Source of the DNA: DASVLX01 sp035552275
Lineage (GTDB): Bacteria; Actinomycetota; Actinomycetes; Mycobacteriales; Pseudonocardiaceae
Assembly (NCBI GenBank): GCA_035552275.1
Contig: DASZLR010000220.1
Span: 1 to 22,587 of the forward strand
DNA: 22,587 bases
Direction of reading: 5' to 3'
The translations under genes were made by a program, and so were the position numbers. Below, piece by piece: positions 1-7,419 of the stretch; positions within the stretch are counted from its first letter, which is position 1; every line of letters starts with the position of its first letter. The notes below the pieces were generated by a model. It made no database searches. It was not told where the DNA came from and worked only from the letters and a program-made list of their open reading frames with translations.

Positions 1-1
1 G

Positions 2-154
2 GCCGCTGATCCAGGCGAGGACGAACCGCCGCTGCTGTTGGTCCGACCGGACGGATACCTGGCCTGGGCGGGCGCCGATCCGACGACCGAGCTCCGCACC
101 GCGTTGACCACCTGGTGCGGGCCGGCGGTCCGCACACCGGCAACCGGACTCTGA
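2..154 (+). CDS. FAD-dependent aromatic monooxygenase, C-terminal fragment
   Basis: Only the last 50 residues lie in the window; the gene continues to the left. The reading frame ends in a stop at 152-154 and encodes LLLVRPDGYLAWAG followed by a TELRTALTTW segment. This matches the C-terminal thioredoxin-like end of group A flavoprotein hydroxylases of aromatic polyketide pathways, where an LVRPDGxVAW motif is followed by a helix of the form LRxALxxW. The full enzyme would use NAD(P)H, FAD and oxygen to hydroxylate or oxidise a polycyclic intermediate, but the catalytic domain is not visible. It ends 27 bp before an MFS gene on the same strand, so the two are probably co-transcribed. The family call is by motif recognition and the substrate is unknown. 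Confidence 0.75.
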   Translation, partial: AADPGEDEPPLLLVRPDGYLAWAGADPTTELRTALTTWCGPAVRTPATGL

Positions 155-181
155 CGCGACCGACCGAAAAGGACTGCTGAC

Positions 182-1432
182 GTGCCCATCGCCCTCGCCG
201 CGCTCACCCTGGCCGCCTTCGGCATCGGCACCACCGAGTTCGTGGTGATGGGCCTGCTGCCGACCATCGCGCGCGGCCTCGACGTCTCCATTCCCAGCGC
301 CGGGCAGCTGGTCTCGGCCTACGCGCTGGGGGTGGTGGTCGGCGCCCCGCTGCTCACCGCACTTGCCATGCGGCTGCCGGCGAAGACCACGCTGCTGGCG
401 CTGATGGGGCTGTTCACCGTTGGCAACGCGCTGACCGCGATCGCACCGACCGCGCCGCTGGTGTTGGCGACCAGGTTCGTCGCCGGACTGCCGCACGGCG
501 CGTTCTTCGGTGTCGGTGCGGTGGTGGCGGCCGGCATGGTGGACAAGGACAAGACCGCCAAGGCGGTGTCGATGATGTTCCTCGGCCTCGCCTTGGCCAA
601 CATCGCCGGCGTCCCGGCCGGCACGTTTCTCGGCACAACCCTGGGTTGGCGGCTGGCCTTCGTCGCGGTCAGCGTGGTCGGGCTGTTCAGCCTGATCGGC
701 ATCGCGGTGCTCATCCCCGGCGGCCAGCGACGCACCGGAGCCCGGCTGGGTGACGAACTCGCCGCGTTCAGGCGGGCCGAAGTGTGGCTGGCGCTGGGCG
801 TCGTGACGGTTGGCTTCGCGAGCATCTTCAGTTGCTACAGCTACATCGCGCCGCTGCTCACCACGGTCAGCGGCTACCGCCCCAGCACGGTGAGCTATCT
901 GCTGGTGCTGCTGGGTCTCGGCATGACTGTCGGCAACCTGCTCGGCGGCCATGCCGCGGACCGCGCGCTGGCCCGGAGCCTCTACGCCGGTCTGGCGATT
1001 CTCGCCGCCGTGCTCGCGCTGTTCGCAGTGGCCGCGCACAACCCGATCACCGCCGCCGTCGGGGTGTTCGCGGTTGGCATGGCTGGATTCGCCCTCGGGC
1101 CGATCATGCAGACCTACATCATGGCCAAGGCGCCCCGCGCGGCATCGCTGGTGTCCGCCGGTGTGCAGGCCGCGTTCAACGTCGCCAACTCGCTCGGCGC
1201 CTACCTCGGCGGCCTGGTCATCGCCGCCGGCCTCGGCTACACCGCGCCCACCACGGTCGGCGCGCTGCTGGCGCTGACCGGTCTCGTCCTCGCCGCCGGT
1301 GTCGCGGTGCTCACCCGGAATTGGGCTCCCGGGCCCTGTCCGACGACATCGCCCACGGAAACAATCGAGGCGCTGCGACGAGACGGAGGAAGTCGTGACC
1401 GACGGGCTGACGCTGAAAGCGGGAGAAGGTAA
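182..1432 (+). CDS. MFS transporter, DHA1 (AraJ/chloramphenicol-resistance-like) family
   Basis: A 416-residue integral membrane protein with about 12 hydrophobic segments. The N-terminus carries GIGTTEFVVMGLLP, which is typical of DHA1 drug:H+ antiporters of the AraJ/CmlR/YdhP type. A further hallmark is TTLGWRLAFVAV, near residues 153-164, at the end of helix 5. The start is GTG at 182, preceded by an AAAAGGAC ribosome-binding site about 8 bp away. The last 40 or so residues are charged and non-hydrophobic, and the reading frame runs 38 bp into the next gene. It probably exports the polyketide product or gives self-resistance. It sits between a monooxygenase fragment and a cupin on the same strand. 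The family is secure; the substrate is inferred from context only. Confidence 0.9.
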   Translation: MPIALAALTLAAFGIGTTEFVVMGLLPTIARGLDVSIPSAGQLVSAYALGVVVGAPLLTALAMRLPAKTTLLALMGLFTVGNALTAIAPTAPLVLATRFVAGLPHGAFFGVGAVVAAGMVDKDKTAKAVSMMFLGLALANIAGVPAGTFLGTTLGWRLAFVAVSVVGLFSLIGIAVLIPGGQRRTGARLGDELAAFRRAEVWLALGVVTVGFASIFSCYSYIAPLLTTVSGYRPSTVSYLLVLLGLGMTVGNLLGGHAADRALARSLYAGLAILAAVLALFAVAAHNPITAAVGVFAVGMAGFALGPIMQTYIMAKAPRAASLVSAGVQAAFNVANSLGAYLGGLVIAAGLGYTAPTTVGALLALTGLVLAAGVAVLTRNWAPGPCPTTSPTETIEALRRDGGSRDRRADAESGRR

Positions 1433-1928
1433 CCGGATCACTGTTGGTGGTCTCCGCGTCGATGTGAAGGTTTCCGCGACGGAAACCACACTGACGTCCA
1501 CATTCGAGGTCGTGGTGCCACCCAGGTTCGATGTGGGGGCGCACCGGCACGAGGGCACGGAGGAACTGTTCTACGTGCTGTCCGGCGAACTTGATCTGCT
1601 GGCGTTCGAGCCCATCAGCCTGGCCGGGGAAAACTGGACGGACTGGCGGTCGGCGAGCGGCCAGCGGGTGCTGCGGGCCGGCGCCGGCAGCATGATCTTC
1701 GTGCCGTCCGGCTGCCCGCACGCCTTCGCCAATCCGACGACGACGGACGCGACCATGCTGTTCCAGGCGTCGCCGTCCGGTCATGAGGAATACTTCCAGG
1801 AACTGTCCGCGCTGCTGGCCGACCGCACGCCGGATCCCCGGGCGATCGTCGAACTCCGGGAGAAGTACGGCATCGAGCAGATCACCGCGATCACCACGGG
1901 GAGTTCCACGGCGGACTCCGCCAGTTGA
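1395..1928 (+). CDS. Cupin-domain protein (quercetinase-like single cupin)
   Basis: A 177-residue protein. I chose GTG 1395 because a GGAGGA ribosome-binding site lies 4 bp upstream and translation from there begins MTDGLTLKAG; the frame is open further upstream but without cupin-like content. Cupin motif 1 is GAHRHEGTEELFYVLSG, with metal ligands H50, H52 and E56. Motif 2 is the stretch ending VPSGCPHAF, with H109. All four metal-binding positions are therefore present, so a metal-dependent oxygenase or isomerase is possible. The tail (DPRAIVELREKYGIEQI) is typical of quercetinase-like cupins and unlike the short TcmJ-type cupin cyclases. The start overlaps the upstream MFS gene by 38 bp, which suggests coupling. 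Its role could be oxidation or ring closure of the polyketide; this is not decided by the sequence. Confidence 0.85.
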   Translation: MTDGLTLKAGEGNRITVGGLRVDVKVSATETTLTSTFEVVVPPRFDVGAHRHEGTEELFYVLSGELDLLAFEPISLAGENWTDWRSASGQRVLRAGAGSMIFVPSGCPHAFANPTTTDATMLFQASPSGHEEYFQELSALLADRTPDPRAIVELREKYGIEQITAITTGSSTADSAS

Positions 1929-1962
1929 ACCCCGAACCGCGGGCGGCCCGGGTGCTGCGGCG

Positions 1963-2104
1963 TGTTTCTTCGTCGTCACCGGGCTGATGGTGAACATCGG
2001 CGGCCCGCGCGGTGCGGACCGGCTCATGTTGGTATTCGTCTGTCTGCTGACCACGGCCGGCAAGATCGGCGGCGGTGCGCTCGCGCGGTCGGCAGCGGCT
2101 TCCC
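1963..2104 (+). pseudogene. Relic of a Kef/CPA2-type cation:proton antiporter
   Basis: Between the cupin stop and the convergent LuxR gene, one + strand frame encodes FFVVTGLMVNIGG and, after about ten residues, LMLVFVCLLTTAGKIGGGALA. This resembles the conserved helix pair of CPA2 (Kef-type) antiporters, where a PLFFxxxGLxxD segment is followed by a helix ending in AGKxxGA. Only some 45 residues are recognisable. There is no plausible start or ribosome-binding site, and the frame degenerates after ALARSAAA. I read it as a gene remnant. The call rests on memory of the family pattern and needs a database search. Confidence 0.5.
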
Positions 2105-2150
2105 GAAGCTGTTCGCTGATCTGGACCTGCCCCTCCCGCGCCAGCGACAA

Positions 2151-2843
2151 CTAACCGACCGGCTGTTCCACGTTCCGTTCCGCGCCCAGCCAGATGACCA
2201 TCGCCTCGGTCCGGTGTCGGGCGCCGAGCTTGGCGAACAACCGGTTGATGTGATTCTTCACGGTCTTCTTGCTGATGAACAGCACCTGGGCGATCTCGTC
2301 GTTGCTCAGCCCGCGCGCGATGCCGTTCATGATGTCCCGCTCGCGTTTGGACAGTCGCTCGCCGGCCAGTGCCGGCCGAGGCGTGGGCACCACCCGGAGG
2401 GCGTCCCGCAGCAGTTCGTGCACCCGGTTCGGGAAGTAGGTCCCGCCACGCAGCACCCAGGCGATCACGTCCGACAGCTCCGCCACACTCAGGTCCGAGT
2501 CCATCAGCACCGCCGACACCCCGTTGCGGATCGCGTAGAGCAGCAGCGCCTCGTCGTCGATGCGGGGCACCAGCATGACGACCTTCCACCGTTCGGTCAG
2601 CCGTGGCAGCAGCAGGATGTCGTCGGTGTGCCGCTCGTCCATCCGCCACAGCAGCAACGTGCGCTCGCCATCGTTGTCCGGCAGGTCGAACAGCCGGTGA
2701 GGATCACCGATCCGACCGGAACGTCCGTGCGCCGGCGAGCCCGGCGGCGGCTCACCGCGCGAGAACAGAATCACCCGAGACGATTGGCCGGCAACACACA
2801 ACAACCCCACACACCCCAATCCCCGCACACGCGACCCCGTCAA
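2151..2843 (-). CDS. Orphan LuxR-type transcriptional regulator with degenerate receiver-like domain
   Basis: Up to 230 residues. The C-terminal LuxR/GerE helix-turn-helix spans about residues 164-217: LSKRERDIMNGIARGLSNDE, then IAQVLFISKKTVKNHINRLF as the recognition region. Residues 62-140 resemble a response-regulator receiver domain, with a final GGTYF strand. The position where the phospho-acceptor aspartate is expected, in LLLWRMDE, is Trp66, so normal phosphorylation is unlikely. The N-terminus is uncertain. The longest frame starts at TTG 2843 without a strong ribosome-binding site, and a GTG at 2774 is an alternative that removes a low-complexity leader. It lies downstream of the halogenase on the same strand (75 bp gap) and probably regulates the cluster. 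Its target and signal are unknown. Confidence 0.85.
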   Translation of the reverse strand: MTGSRVRGLGCVGLLCVAGQSSRVILFSRGEPPPGSPAHGRSGRIGDPHRLFDLPDNDGERTLLLWRMDERHTDDILLLPRLTERWKVVMLVPRIDDEALLLYAIRNGVSAVLMDSDLSVAELSDVIAWVLRGGTYFPNRVHELLRDALRVVPTPRPALAGERLSKRERDIMNGIARGLSNDEIAQVLFISKKTVKNHINRLFAKLGARHRTEAMVIWLGAERNVEQPVG

Positions 2844-2918
2844 CAGTTCCGGCGGCTGGCAACCGGCAGAAATGGCCGACCGCCGCGCTGCGACCGACCA
2901 TTCCCCGTGAACACCGAA

Positions 2919-4139
2919 CTACGCGCGCACCGCCACCGGCTCCATCACCGACCGGGTGCCCTGCAAACCCGAGATCAGCAGAATGAAGTCCTGCCTGGCG
3001 GAGAGGCTCTCGTTCGGGTCGATCAGGTTCTGCGCCTCGTCGAAGTAATCGTAGATCTTCCGGCTCGGGTCGTAGAAGAACCGGACGTAGGAGATCACCA
3101 CGTCGAGGAATTCCCGGTACGCCTGCTCGTAGGACTCGCGCAACGCGGTCTCCCGGCCCGGGTCGTCCAGCATGGCGTCGATGGTGCGGGCCGCGGCCGA
3201 CGCGCTCTTCATCGCCAGCATGCACCCGGTGGAGAACAGCGGGTCGATGAACGCGGCCGCGTCACCGACCATCAGGCAGCCGGGCGCGCCCATGGTGCGG
3301 CAGGTGTACGACCAGTCCTTCGCGGTGCGTGGCTTCGCCACCTCGACCGCGCCGACCAGCAGCCGCTTGACCTCGATGGAGCCCTCGATACGCTGCTTGA
3401 GCACGTCCGCCGGAGCCAGGCCGGTCGCGGTGTACTCGGTGGTCGGCGCGACGAAGCCGACGCTGCAGGTGTTGTCGCTGAACGGAATCAGCCACAGCCA
3501 GCCCGGCGGTCGGTTCTCCAGCACGATGTTGCCGGCTTGGTCCCCGTCGTACCGGAGGCCACCCTGGAAATAGGTCCACGTGGCGAGGTTCTTCAGATCC
3601 TGGTGCCACTCCACCACGTCCAGTTCCCGGGCGATGCACTTGGCCTGCCCGGACGCGTCGACCACCATCGGCGCGTGCAACTCGACCACGTCGCTGGAGC
3701 CGCCGTGCGAGAACTTCACCCCGACGCACCGGCCGTTCTCGAAGACGACGCCGTGCACGGTCGCCTCCTCGATGACGGTGGCGCCGAGCCTGCGGCTCTG
3801 CGTCAGCAGCAGGTTGTCGAATTCGGCCCGCTTCACCTCGTAGGCGTAGGAGTATTCGCTGGCCTCGCCGAAATCCACCCGCCACGGCTGCGGGTCCTTG
3901 CCCCATAGCAGCGTGAGACCGTACTTCCGGATCGCGCCGGACGCCTCGATGAGCTCGGCCGCGCCCAACTCGGCCAGGATCGGCATCAGGCCCGGAACGA
4001 GCGACTCCCCGATGTGATAACGGGGAAACTTCTCCTTCTCCAGAACCAGGACTCGTCGCCCCCGCTTGGCCAGCAGCCCGGCCGTCGTAGCTCCGGCCGG
4101 CCCACCGCCAATCACGATGACGTCATAGTTTTCGTGCAT
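2919..4139 (-). CDS. Flavin-dependent halogenase, phenol/pyrrole type
   Basis: A 406-residue protein. ATG 4139 is preferred over the TTG one codon upstream because GAGAGG lies about 9 bp before it. It uses reduced FAD, oxygen and halide to halogenate an electron-rich aromatic ring. Visible motifs, numbered from ATG 4139, are the FAD-binding GGGPAG at 11-16, the halogenase signature WLWLIP at 214-219 (family pattern WxWxIP), and VGDAAAFIDPLFSTG at about 291-305. Lys72 in RKYGLTLLWG occupies the place of the catalytic lysine that handles HOCl in this family. The C-terminus resembles the compact CndH/CmlS-like variant more than tryptophan halogenases. It has its own upstream intergenic region of 271 bp. 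The presence of both key motifs makes halogenase much more likely than a plain monooxygenase. Chlorine versus bromine, and free versus carrier-bound substrate, cannot be told. Confidence 0.92.
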   Translation of the reverse strand: MHENYDVIVIGGGPAGATTAGLLAKRGRRVLVLEKEKFPRYHIGESLVPGLMPILAELGAAELIEASGAIRKYGLTLLWGKDPQPWRVDFGEASEYSYAYEVKRAEFDNLLLTQSRRLGATVIEEATVHGVVFENGRCVGVKFSHGGSSDVVELHAPMVVDASGQAKCIARELDVVEWHQDLKNLATWTYFQGGLRYDGDQAGNIVLENRPPGWLWLIPFSDNTCSVGFVAPTTEYTATGLAPADVLKQRIEGSIEVKRLLVGAVEVAKPRTAKDWSYTCRTMGAPGCLMVGDAAAFIDPLFSTGCMLAMKSASAAARTIDAMLDDPGRETALRESYEQAYREFLDVVISYVRFFYDPSRKIYDYFDEAQNLIDPNESLSARQDFILLISGLQGTRSVMEPVAVRA

Positions 4140-4240
4140 CAAGGAAACCTCTCTCCGACCCTGCTTTCACCGAAACGACAACCGGTAACCCGCACGGCTG
4201 GTACCTATCAGATCTTCACCATCACGGTATTGGCATGTCA

Positions 4241-4364
4241 ACCCCTGTATCAGTTGGCCGACAACCGCACCGGGACACAGGGGTATGCGCACCTCTCTAG
4301 GGGTCCGAAAGTCAGAAAACGTAACAACGGGTGACGATTCGCGAAACATGGAAACCAGTCACCC
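4241..4364. promoter_or_regulatory. Probable promoter/operator region upstream of the halogenase gene
   Basis: The 271 bp between the LAL regulator stop and the halogenase start are visibly more AT-rich than the genes. They contain a perfect 8-bp inverted repeat, ACCCCTGT (4241-4248) and ACAGGGGT (4277-4284). The half-motif AGGGGT occurs again at 4299-4304, exactly 20 bp from its first copy, close to two helical turns. A second perfect inverted repeat is GGGTGAC (4329-4335) with GTCACCC (4358-4364). These could be binding sites for the neighbouring LAL or LuxR regulator. No clear -35/-10 pair could be fixed by eye. Confidence 0.4.
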
Positions 4365-4410
4365 AAAGATTGCATGTGATTCGACATAAATTACCGAGGA
4401 GCCGGTGCCA

Positions 4411-7131
4411 TCATGTGGTATCCGATGAACTGGCCACCGCGGCCTGGCGCAGGACGCCAGATCTGGACAGACCGACCCTGCCACGCACCTTCAGCTTCCG
4501 GTACACGCTGGTCAGGTGCTGTTCTACCGTGCTCACCGTGATACCCAGTTCGCCCCCGATCTGTCGATTGGTGCGGCCGACCGCTGCCAGCCCGGCGACC
4601 CGGAGTTCGGCGTCGGTGAGCGCCCAGCCGGCCAGGTCGTTCTCCGGTGACCGCCGAGGCGACGCCACCGCCTGGTCGGTCTCGCGCAATGCCCGCGCGA
4701 TCGGTTCCGCGTGACATATCTTGGCCAGTCCCATGGCTTCCCGGGTGGTGAGCCGCGCCTGGTCGTGCGCGCCGGCGCCGCGTTGCACCTGGGCCAGATC
4801 GACCAGGGCGAGACAGGTCTCGTAGTGATCGCCGCAGCCGCGCAGCACGGCCAGGGCGTCCCGGAGCAGCGCCGCCCGCCGCGCGGGTTCACTGGTCGCC
4901 GCCAGCATCCGCAGCGCCATTCCACCGACGCGAGTGCCCCGCACCCCCGGGCAGTCGAGTTGGCCCAGCACCAGTTCGTGGGCCCGCTGCCGATCGCCGC
5001 GACGGAGGTAGGCCTCGGCCGCGCCGATCCGCCAGGCGATCAGTCCGGGCGCGTCGATACCCCACGAGTCCATCAGTTCACCGCACCGGGTGAACTCGCG
5101 AATGGCCGCGTCGAGTTGGTCGGTGGCCAGCAGATAATGCCCCCGGGCGTGCAGGTAGTACAGCCCGAACCGAGTGTGAAAGGCGACGTCGGGCACTGGC
5201 CGGCGCAGTTCCCGGCCGGCCTCCTCCAGCCGGCCCATCCGGGTCGCGGCCAACACCAGCAGAGCCAGCGGCGTGACCACCGCAACGCCCCACGCCCCCG
5301 GGCTGATGAAGGTCAGCGCGGATCGCGCGCACTTCCGTGCCGAGCGCAGATCACCCTGCCGCATCAGGATGTCCGACTTGATCCCGGTCAGGAACGCCTG
5401 CCAGGTCGGCGCCTGCCGACGCGCGGCCTCGGCGAGGAAGCGGTCGCACCACACCGCCGCGCGCGACACCTGGCCGGCGGTCAGCAGGGTCACCAAGGCG
5501 ATCTTGACAGTGTCCACAGTGGTGTCATCGAGCCGGACGTCGGCGAGCAGGTGCTCGGCCCGGGACACCGTCTCCGGGTCACCACCGTGCATCATCACGG
5601 TGGCCAGCATGGCGTTCACGCCGGTGGTGAGCGTCATCATCGCCGGCACCACCGGCAGTCCGTGCCAGGGCTCCGTGCGCAGCCGGTCCAGCACGGTCGG
5701 GTAGGTGTGCGACAACCGGTCCCGCGCCTCGCGCAGTTCGGCGACGGTTTCCCCATCCAGGCCGGTGGATTCGTCGGTCACCCCCTCCAGCGCGCTGGCC
5801 GCGTCGTCAAATCGTCCGTACCAGAGCAGGGACTCGACGAACGCGGCGAGCTGCCGACCGCGCAATCGACCCTGGCGCAACGCATTGAACAGCTGCGGGT
5901 GGTAGTCGGCGGCCTTCAGCGGATCGGTCCGCCATTCGGCGAGGGCGAGTCGGGTGACGATGACCGCACGCTGCGCCTCGTCGTCACACAGCGCCGAGGC
6001 GAGCTTCAGGCAGGCGACGGCGAACTCCGTCTCGTCCCGGTCCATCGTCCGGCTGGCGGCCTCCTCCAGCACCGAGGCGGCCCAGGGCTTGTGTACCTCG
6101 GCGGTGGCCAACAGATGCTCGGCCACCGCGATCGCTTCGGCGCCGTTCTGATACAGCAGTTCGGCCGCGGCCAGGCGCAGGTCGGACCGCCGCGCCGGGG
6201 CCAACACACCGAGCACGGTGGACGCCGTGGCCGGATGCCGGAATCGACCGTGCTCCAACAGGCCTCCCTCGTGTAGGGCCGCCAGGGCGTGCGACACGGA
6301 CCCGATGTCGGTCCGGCACAGTTGGCGAAGCCGGGACGGTGTGGTCGCATCGCCGAGAATCGCCATGCCCAGCACGACTTCGCGGACGGTCTGGTCACAC
6401 TGCCGGAGATGATCCGTCACAGCGCGGGCGAACGCGTCCCCGGCGACCGGCCCGCGCTCGGCGCCGCGGGCGCCGATGCCGTCCAGCATGGCGTGCACCA
6501 ACGCCGGATTGCCGCCGGTGAACTCGGCGCAGTCGGCGGCCAACTGGTCGGCGTCGGCCTGGCCGAACCGATCCTGGCACAGCTCCCGCACACCGGACCC
6601 GGACAGCAACGGCAGCCCGATGGCGTGGGCGTGCGGCAGTCGCCGCAGTTCGGCGCACAGCCCGCCCTCGGTGCGGTACGCGGCGCCCGGCTCGGCGACC
6701 AGGAACAGGACGCCGCGGTGCGCGATCCGACGCGCCCAGTACAGCAGCGTGGTGGCGGATGGGCGGTCAACATAAGGAGCGTCGTCGATCCAGATCAGGA
6801 CGGGTCGCCGGCCGGACAGTTCCAGCAGGCCGGCCCAGGCCCGGCGGATGTCGTCGGGTCTGGTGCTGGCGGGCCACCCGGCGGCGCGATCCGGCCGGTC
6901 GTCCATGAGTTGGTCGGTGACACCCAGCGGCAGGTTCCGTTCGGCGTGGGACGCCGTGGCGCCCAACACTACGGCGCCCTCGGCGGCGGCATGCTCCGCG
7001 AAGGTGCGCAGCAGGGTCGTTTTGCCCGTTCCCGGCGCCCCCGCGACAACAGCCACCGAGCCTTTTCCGTTCGCGGCCCAGACGAACAGATCTTTCAGTT
7101 GAGCTAACTGATCGCCACGTTCAACCAGCAT
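4411..7131 (-). CDS. LAL-family (large ATP-binding LuxR) transcriptional regulator
   Basis: A 906-residue regulator with the standard LAL layout. An N-terminal AAA/STAND ATPase domain has a Walker A motif, GAPGTGKTT, at 31-39 and a Walker B motif, PVLIWIDDAPY, near 110-120. A long helical TPR-like middle section follows. The C-terminal LuxR helix-turn-helix starts at about residue 838 (LTDAELRVAGLAAVGRTNRQ) and includes the recognition stretch ITVSTVEQHLTSVYRKLKV. The start is ATG 7131 with a strong GAGGAGG ribosome-binding site 8 bp upstream. LAL proteins are usually pathway-specific activators of polyketide clusters in actinomycetes, binding ATP and often a small-molecule signal. The length is normal for the family (about 870-1150). 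It lies upstream of the halogenase on the same strand, separated by a region with inverted repeats. Activation of this cluster is inferred from context. Confidence 0.93.
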   Translation of the reverse strand: MLVERGDQLAQLKDLFVWAANGKGSVAVVAGAPGTGKTTLLRTFAEHAAAEGAVVLGATASHAERNLPLGVTDQLMDDRPDRAAGWPASTRPDDIRRAWAGLLELSGRRPVLIWIDDAPYVDRPSATTLLYWARRIAHRGVLFLVAEPGAAYRTEGGLCAELRRLPHAHAIGLPLLSGSGVRELCQDRFGQADADQLAADCAEFTGGNPALVHAMLDGIGARGAERGPVAGDAFARAVTDHLRQCDQTVREVVLGMAILGDATTPSRLRQLCRTDIGSVSHALAALHEGGLLEHGRFRHPATASTVLGVLAPARRSDLRLAAAELLYQNGAEAIAVAEHLLATAEVHKPWAASVLEEAASRTMDRDETEFAVACLKLASALCDDEAQRAVIVTRLALAEWRTDPLKAADYHPQLFNALRQGRLRGRQLAAFVESLLWYGRFDDAASALEGVTDESTGLDGETVAELREARDRLSHTYPTVLDRLRTEPWHGLPVVPAMMTLTTGVNAMLATVMMHGGDPETVSRAEHLLADVRLDDTTVDTVKIALVTLLTAGQVSRAAVWCDRFLAEAARRQAPTWQAFLTGIKSDILMRQGDLRSARKCARSALTFISPGAWGVAVVTPLALLVLAATRMGRLEEAGRELRRPVPDVAFHTRFGLYYLHARGHYLLATDQLDAAIREFTRCGELMDSWGIDAPGLIAWRIGAAEAYLRRGDRQRAHELVLGQLDCPGVRGTRVGGMALRMLAATSEPARRAALLRDALAVLRGCGDHYETCLALVDLAQVQRGAGAHDQARLTTREAMGLAKICHAEPIARALRETDQAVASPRRSPENDLAGWALTDAELRVAGLAAVGRTNRQIGGELGITVSTVEQHLTSVYRKLKVRGRVGLSRSGVLRQAAVASSSDTT

Positions 7132-7419
7132 CGATGCCCCCTCCTCAGCATGCCTGCCTTGACCGTTGTGACGGCGAATACAGACAGGGATCGCCGGACA
7201 TCGCTCATGGCGACCGCCAAGACCCCTGATGCGCTCAGACCCCCGTCTGATCTCCCCGTCCGATCTCCCTGGGTGACCTCACTCCTCCTTATCGATTATG
7301 ACATCACCCTATCTAGCCACACCACCCCCAGTTAGTCGAATAGATAACGGATCACTGATCGACTATGCGTGATAATTGTGTGGTAACACTCAACCGCATG
7401 ACAACGAACGGCCCGGGCG
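7132..7419. promoter_or_regulatory. AT-rich intergenic region upstream of the LAL gene
   Basis: These 288 bp separate the exporter stop from the LAL start, both on the - strand, so they should hold the LAL promoter and any exporter terminator. The stretch at about 7285-7385 is clearly AT-rich. It contains a perfect inverted repeat, TAGTCGA (7333-7339) with TCGACTA (7359-7365), and inside it an 11-bp palindrome GATCACTGATC (7350-7360). Nearer the LAL start are two direct repeats of GTCYGATCTCCC (7245-7256 and 7258-7269; 13-bp period, one difference). No gene is visible. Binding proteins are unknown. Confidence 0.4.

Noticed and set aside
1962..3908. Long open + strand frame over the LuxR and halogenase genes
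   Set aside because: It is antisense to genes with clear motifs, has a low-complexity Arg/His/Gln-rich composition and matches no fold I know. It is a by-product of GC-rich codon use.
4711..6276. 521-codon open + strand frame inside the LAL gene
   Set aside because: Antisense to the LAL coding region with its diagnostic ATPase and helix-turn-helix motifs; the composition is biased and no domain is visible.
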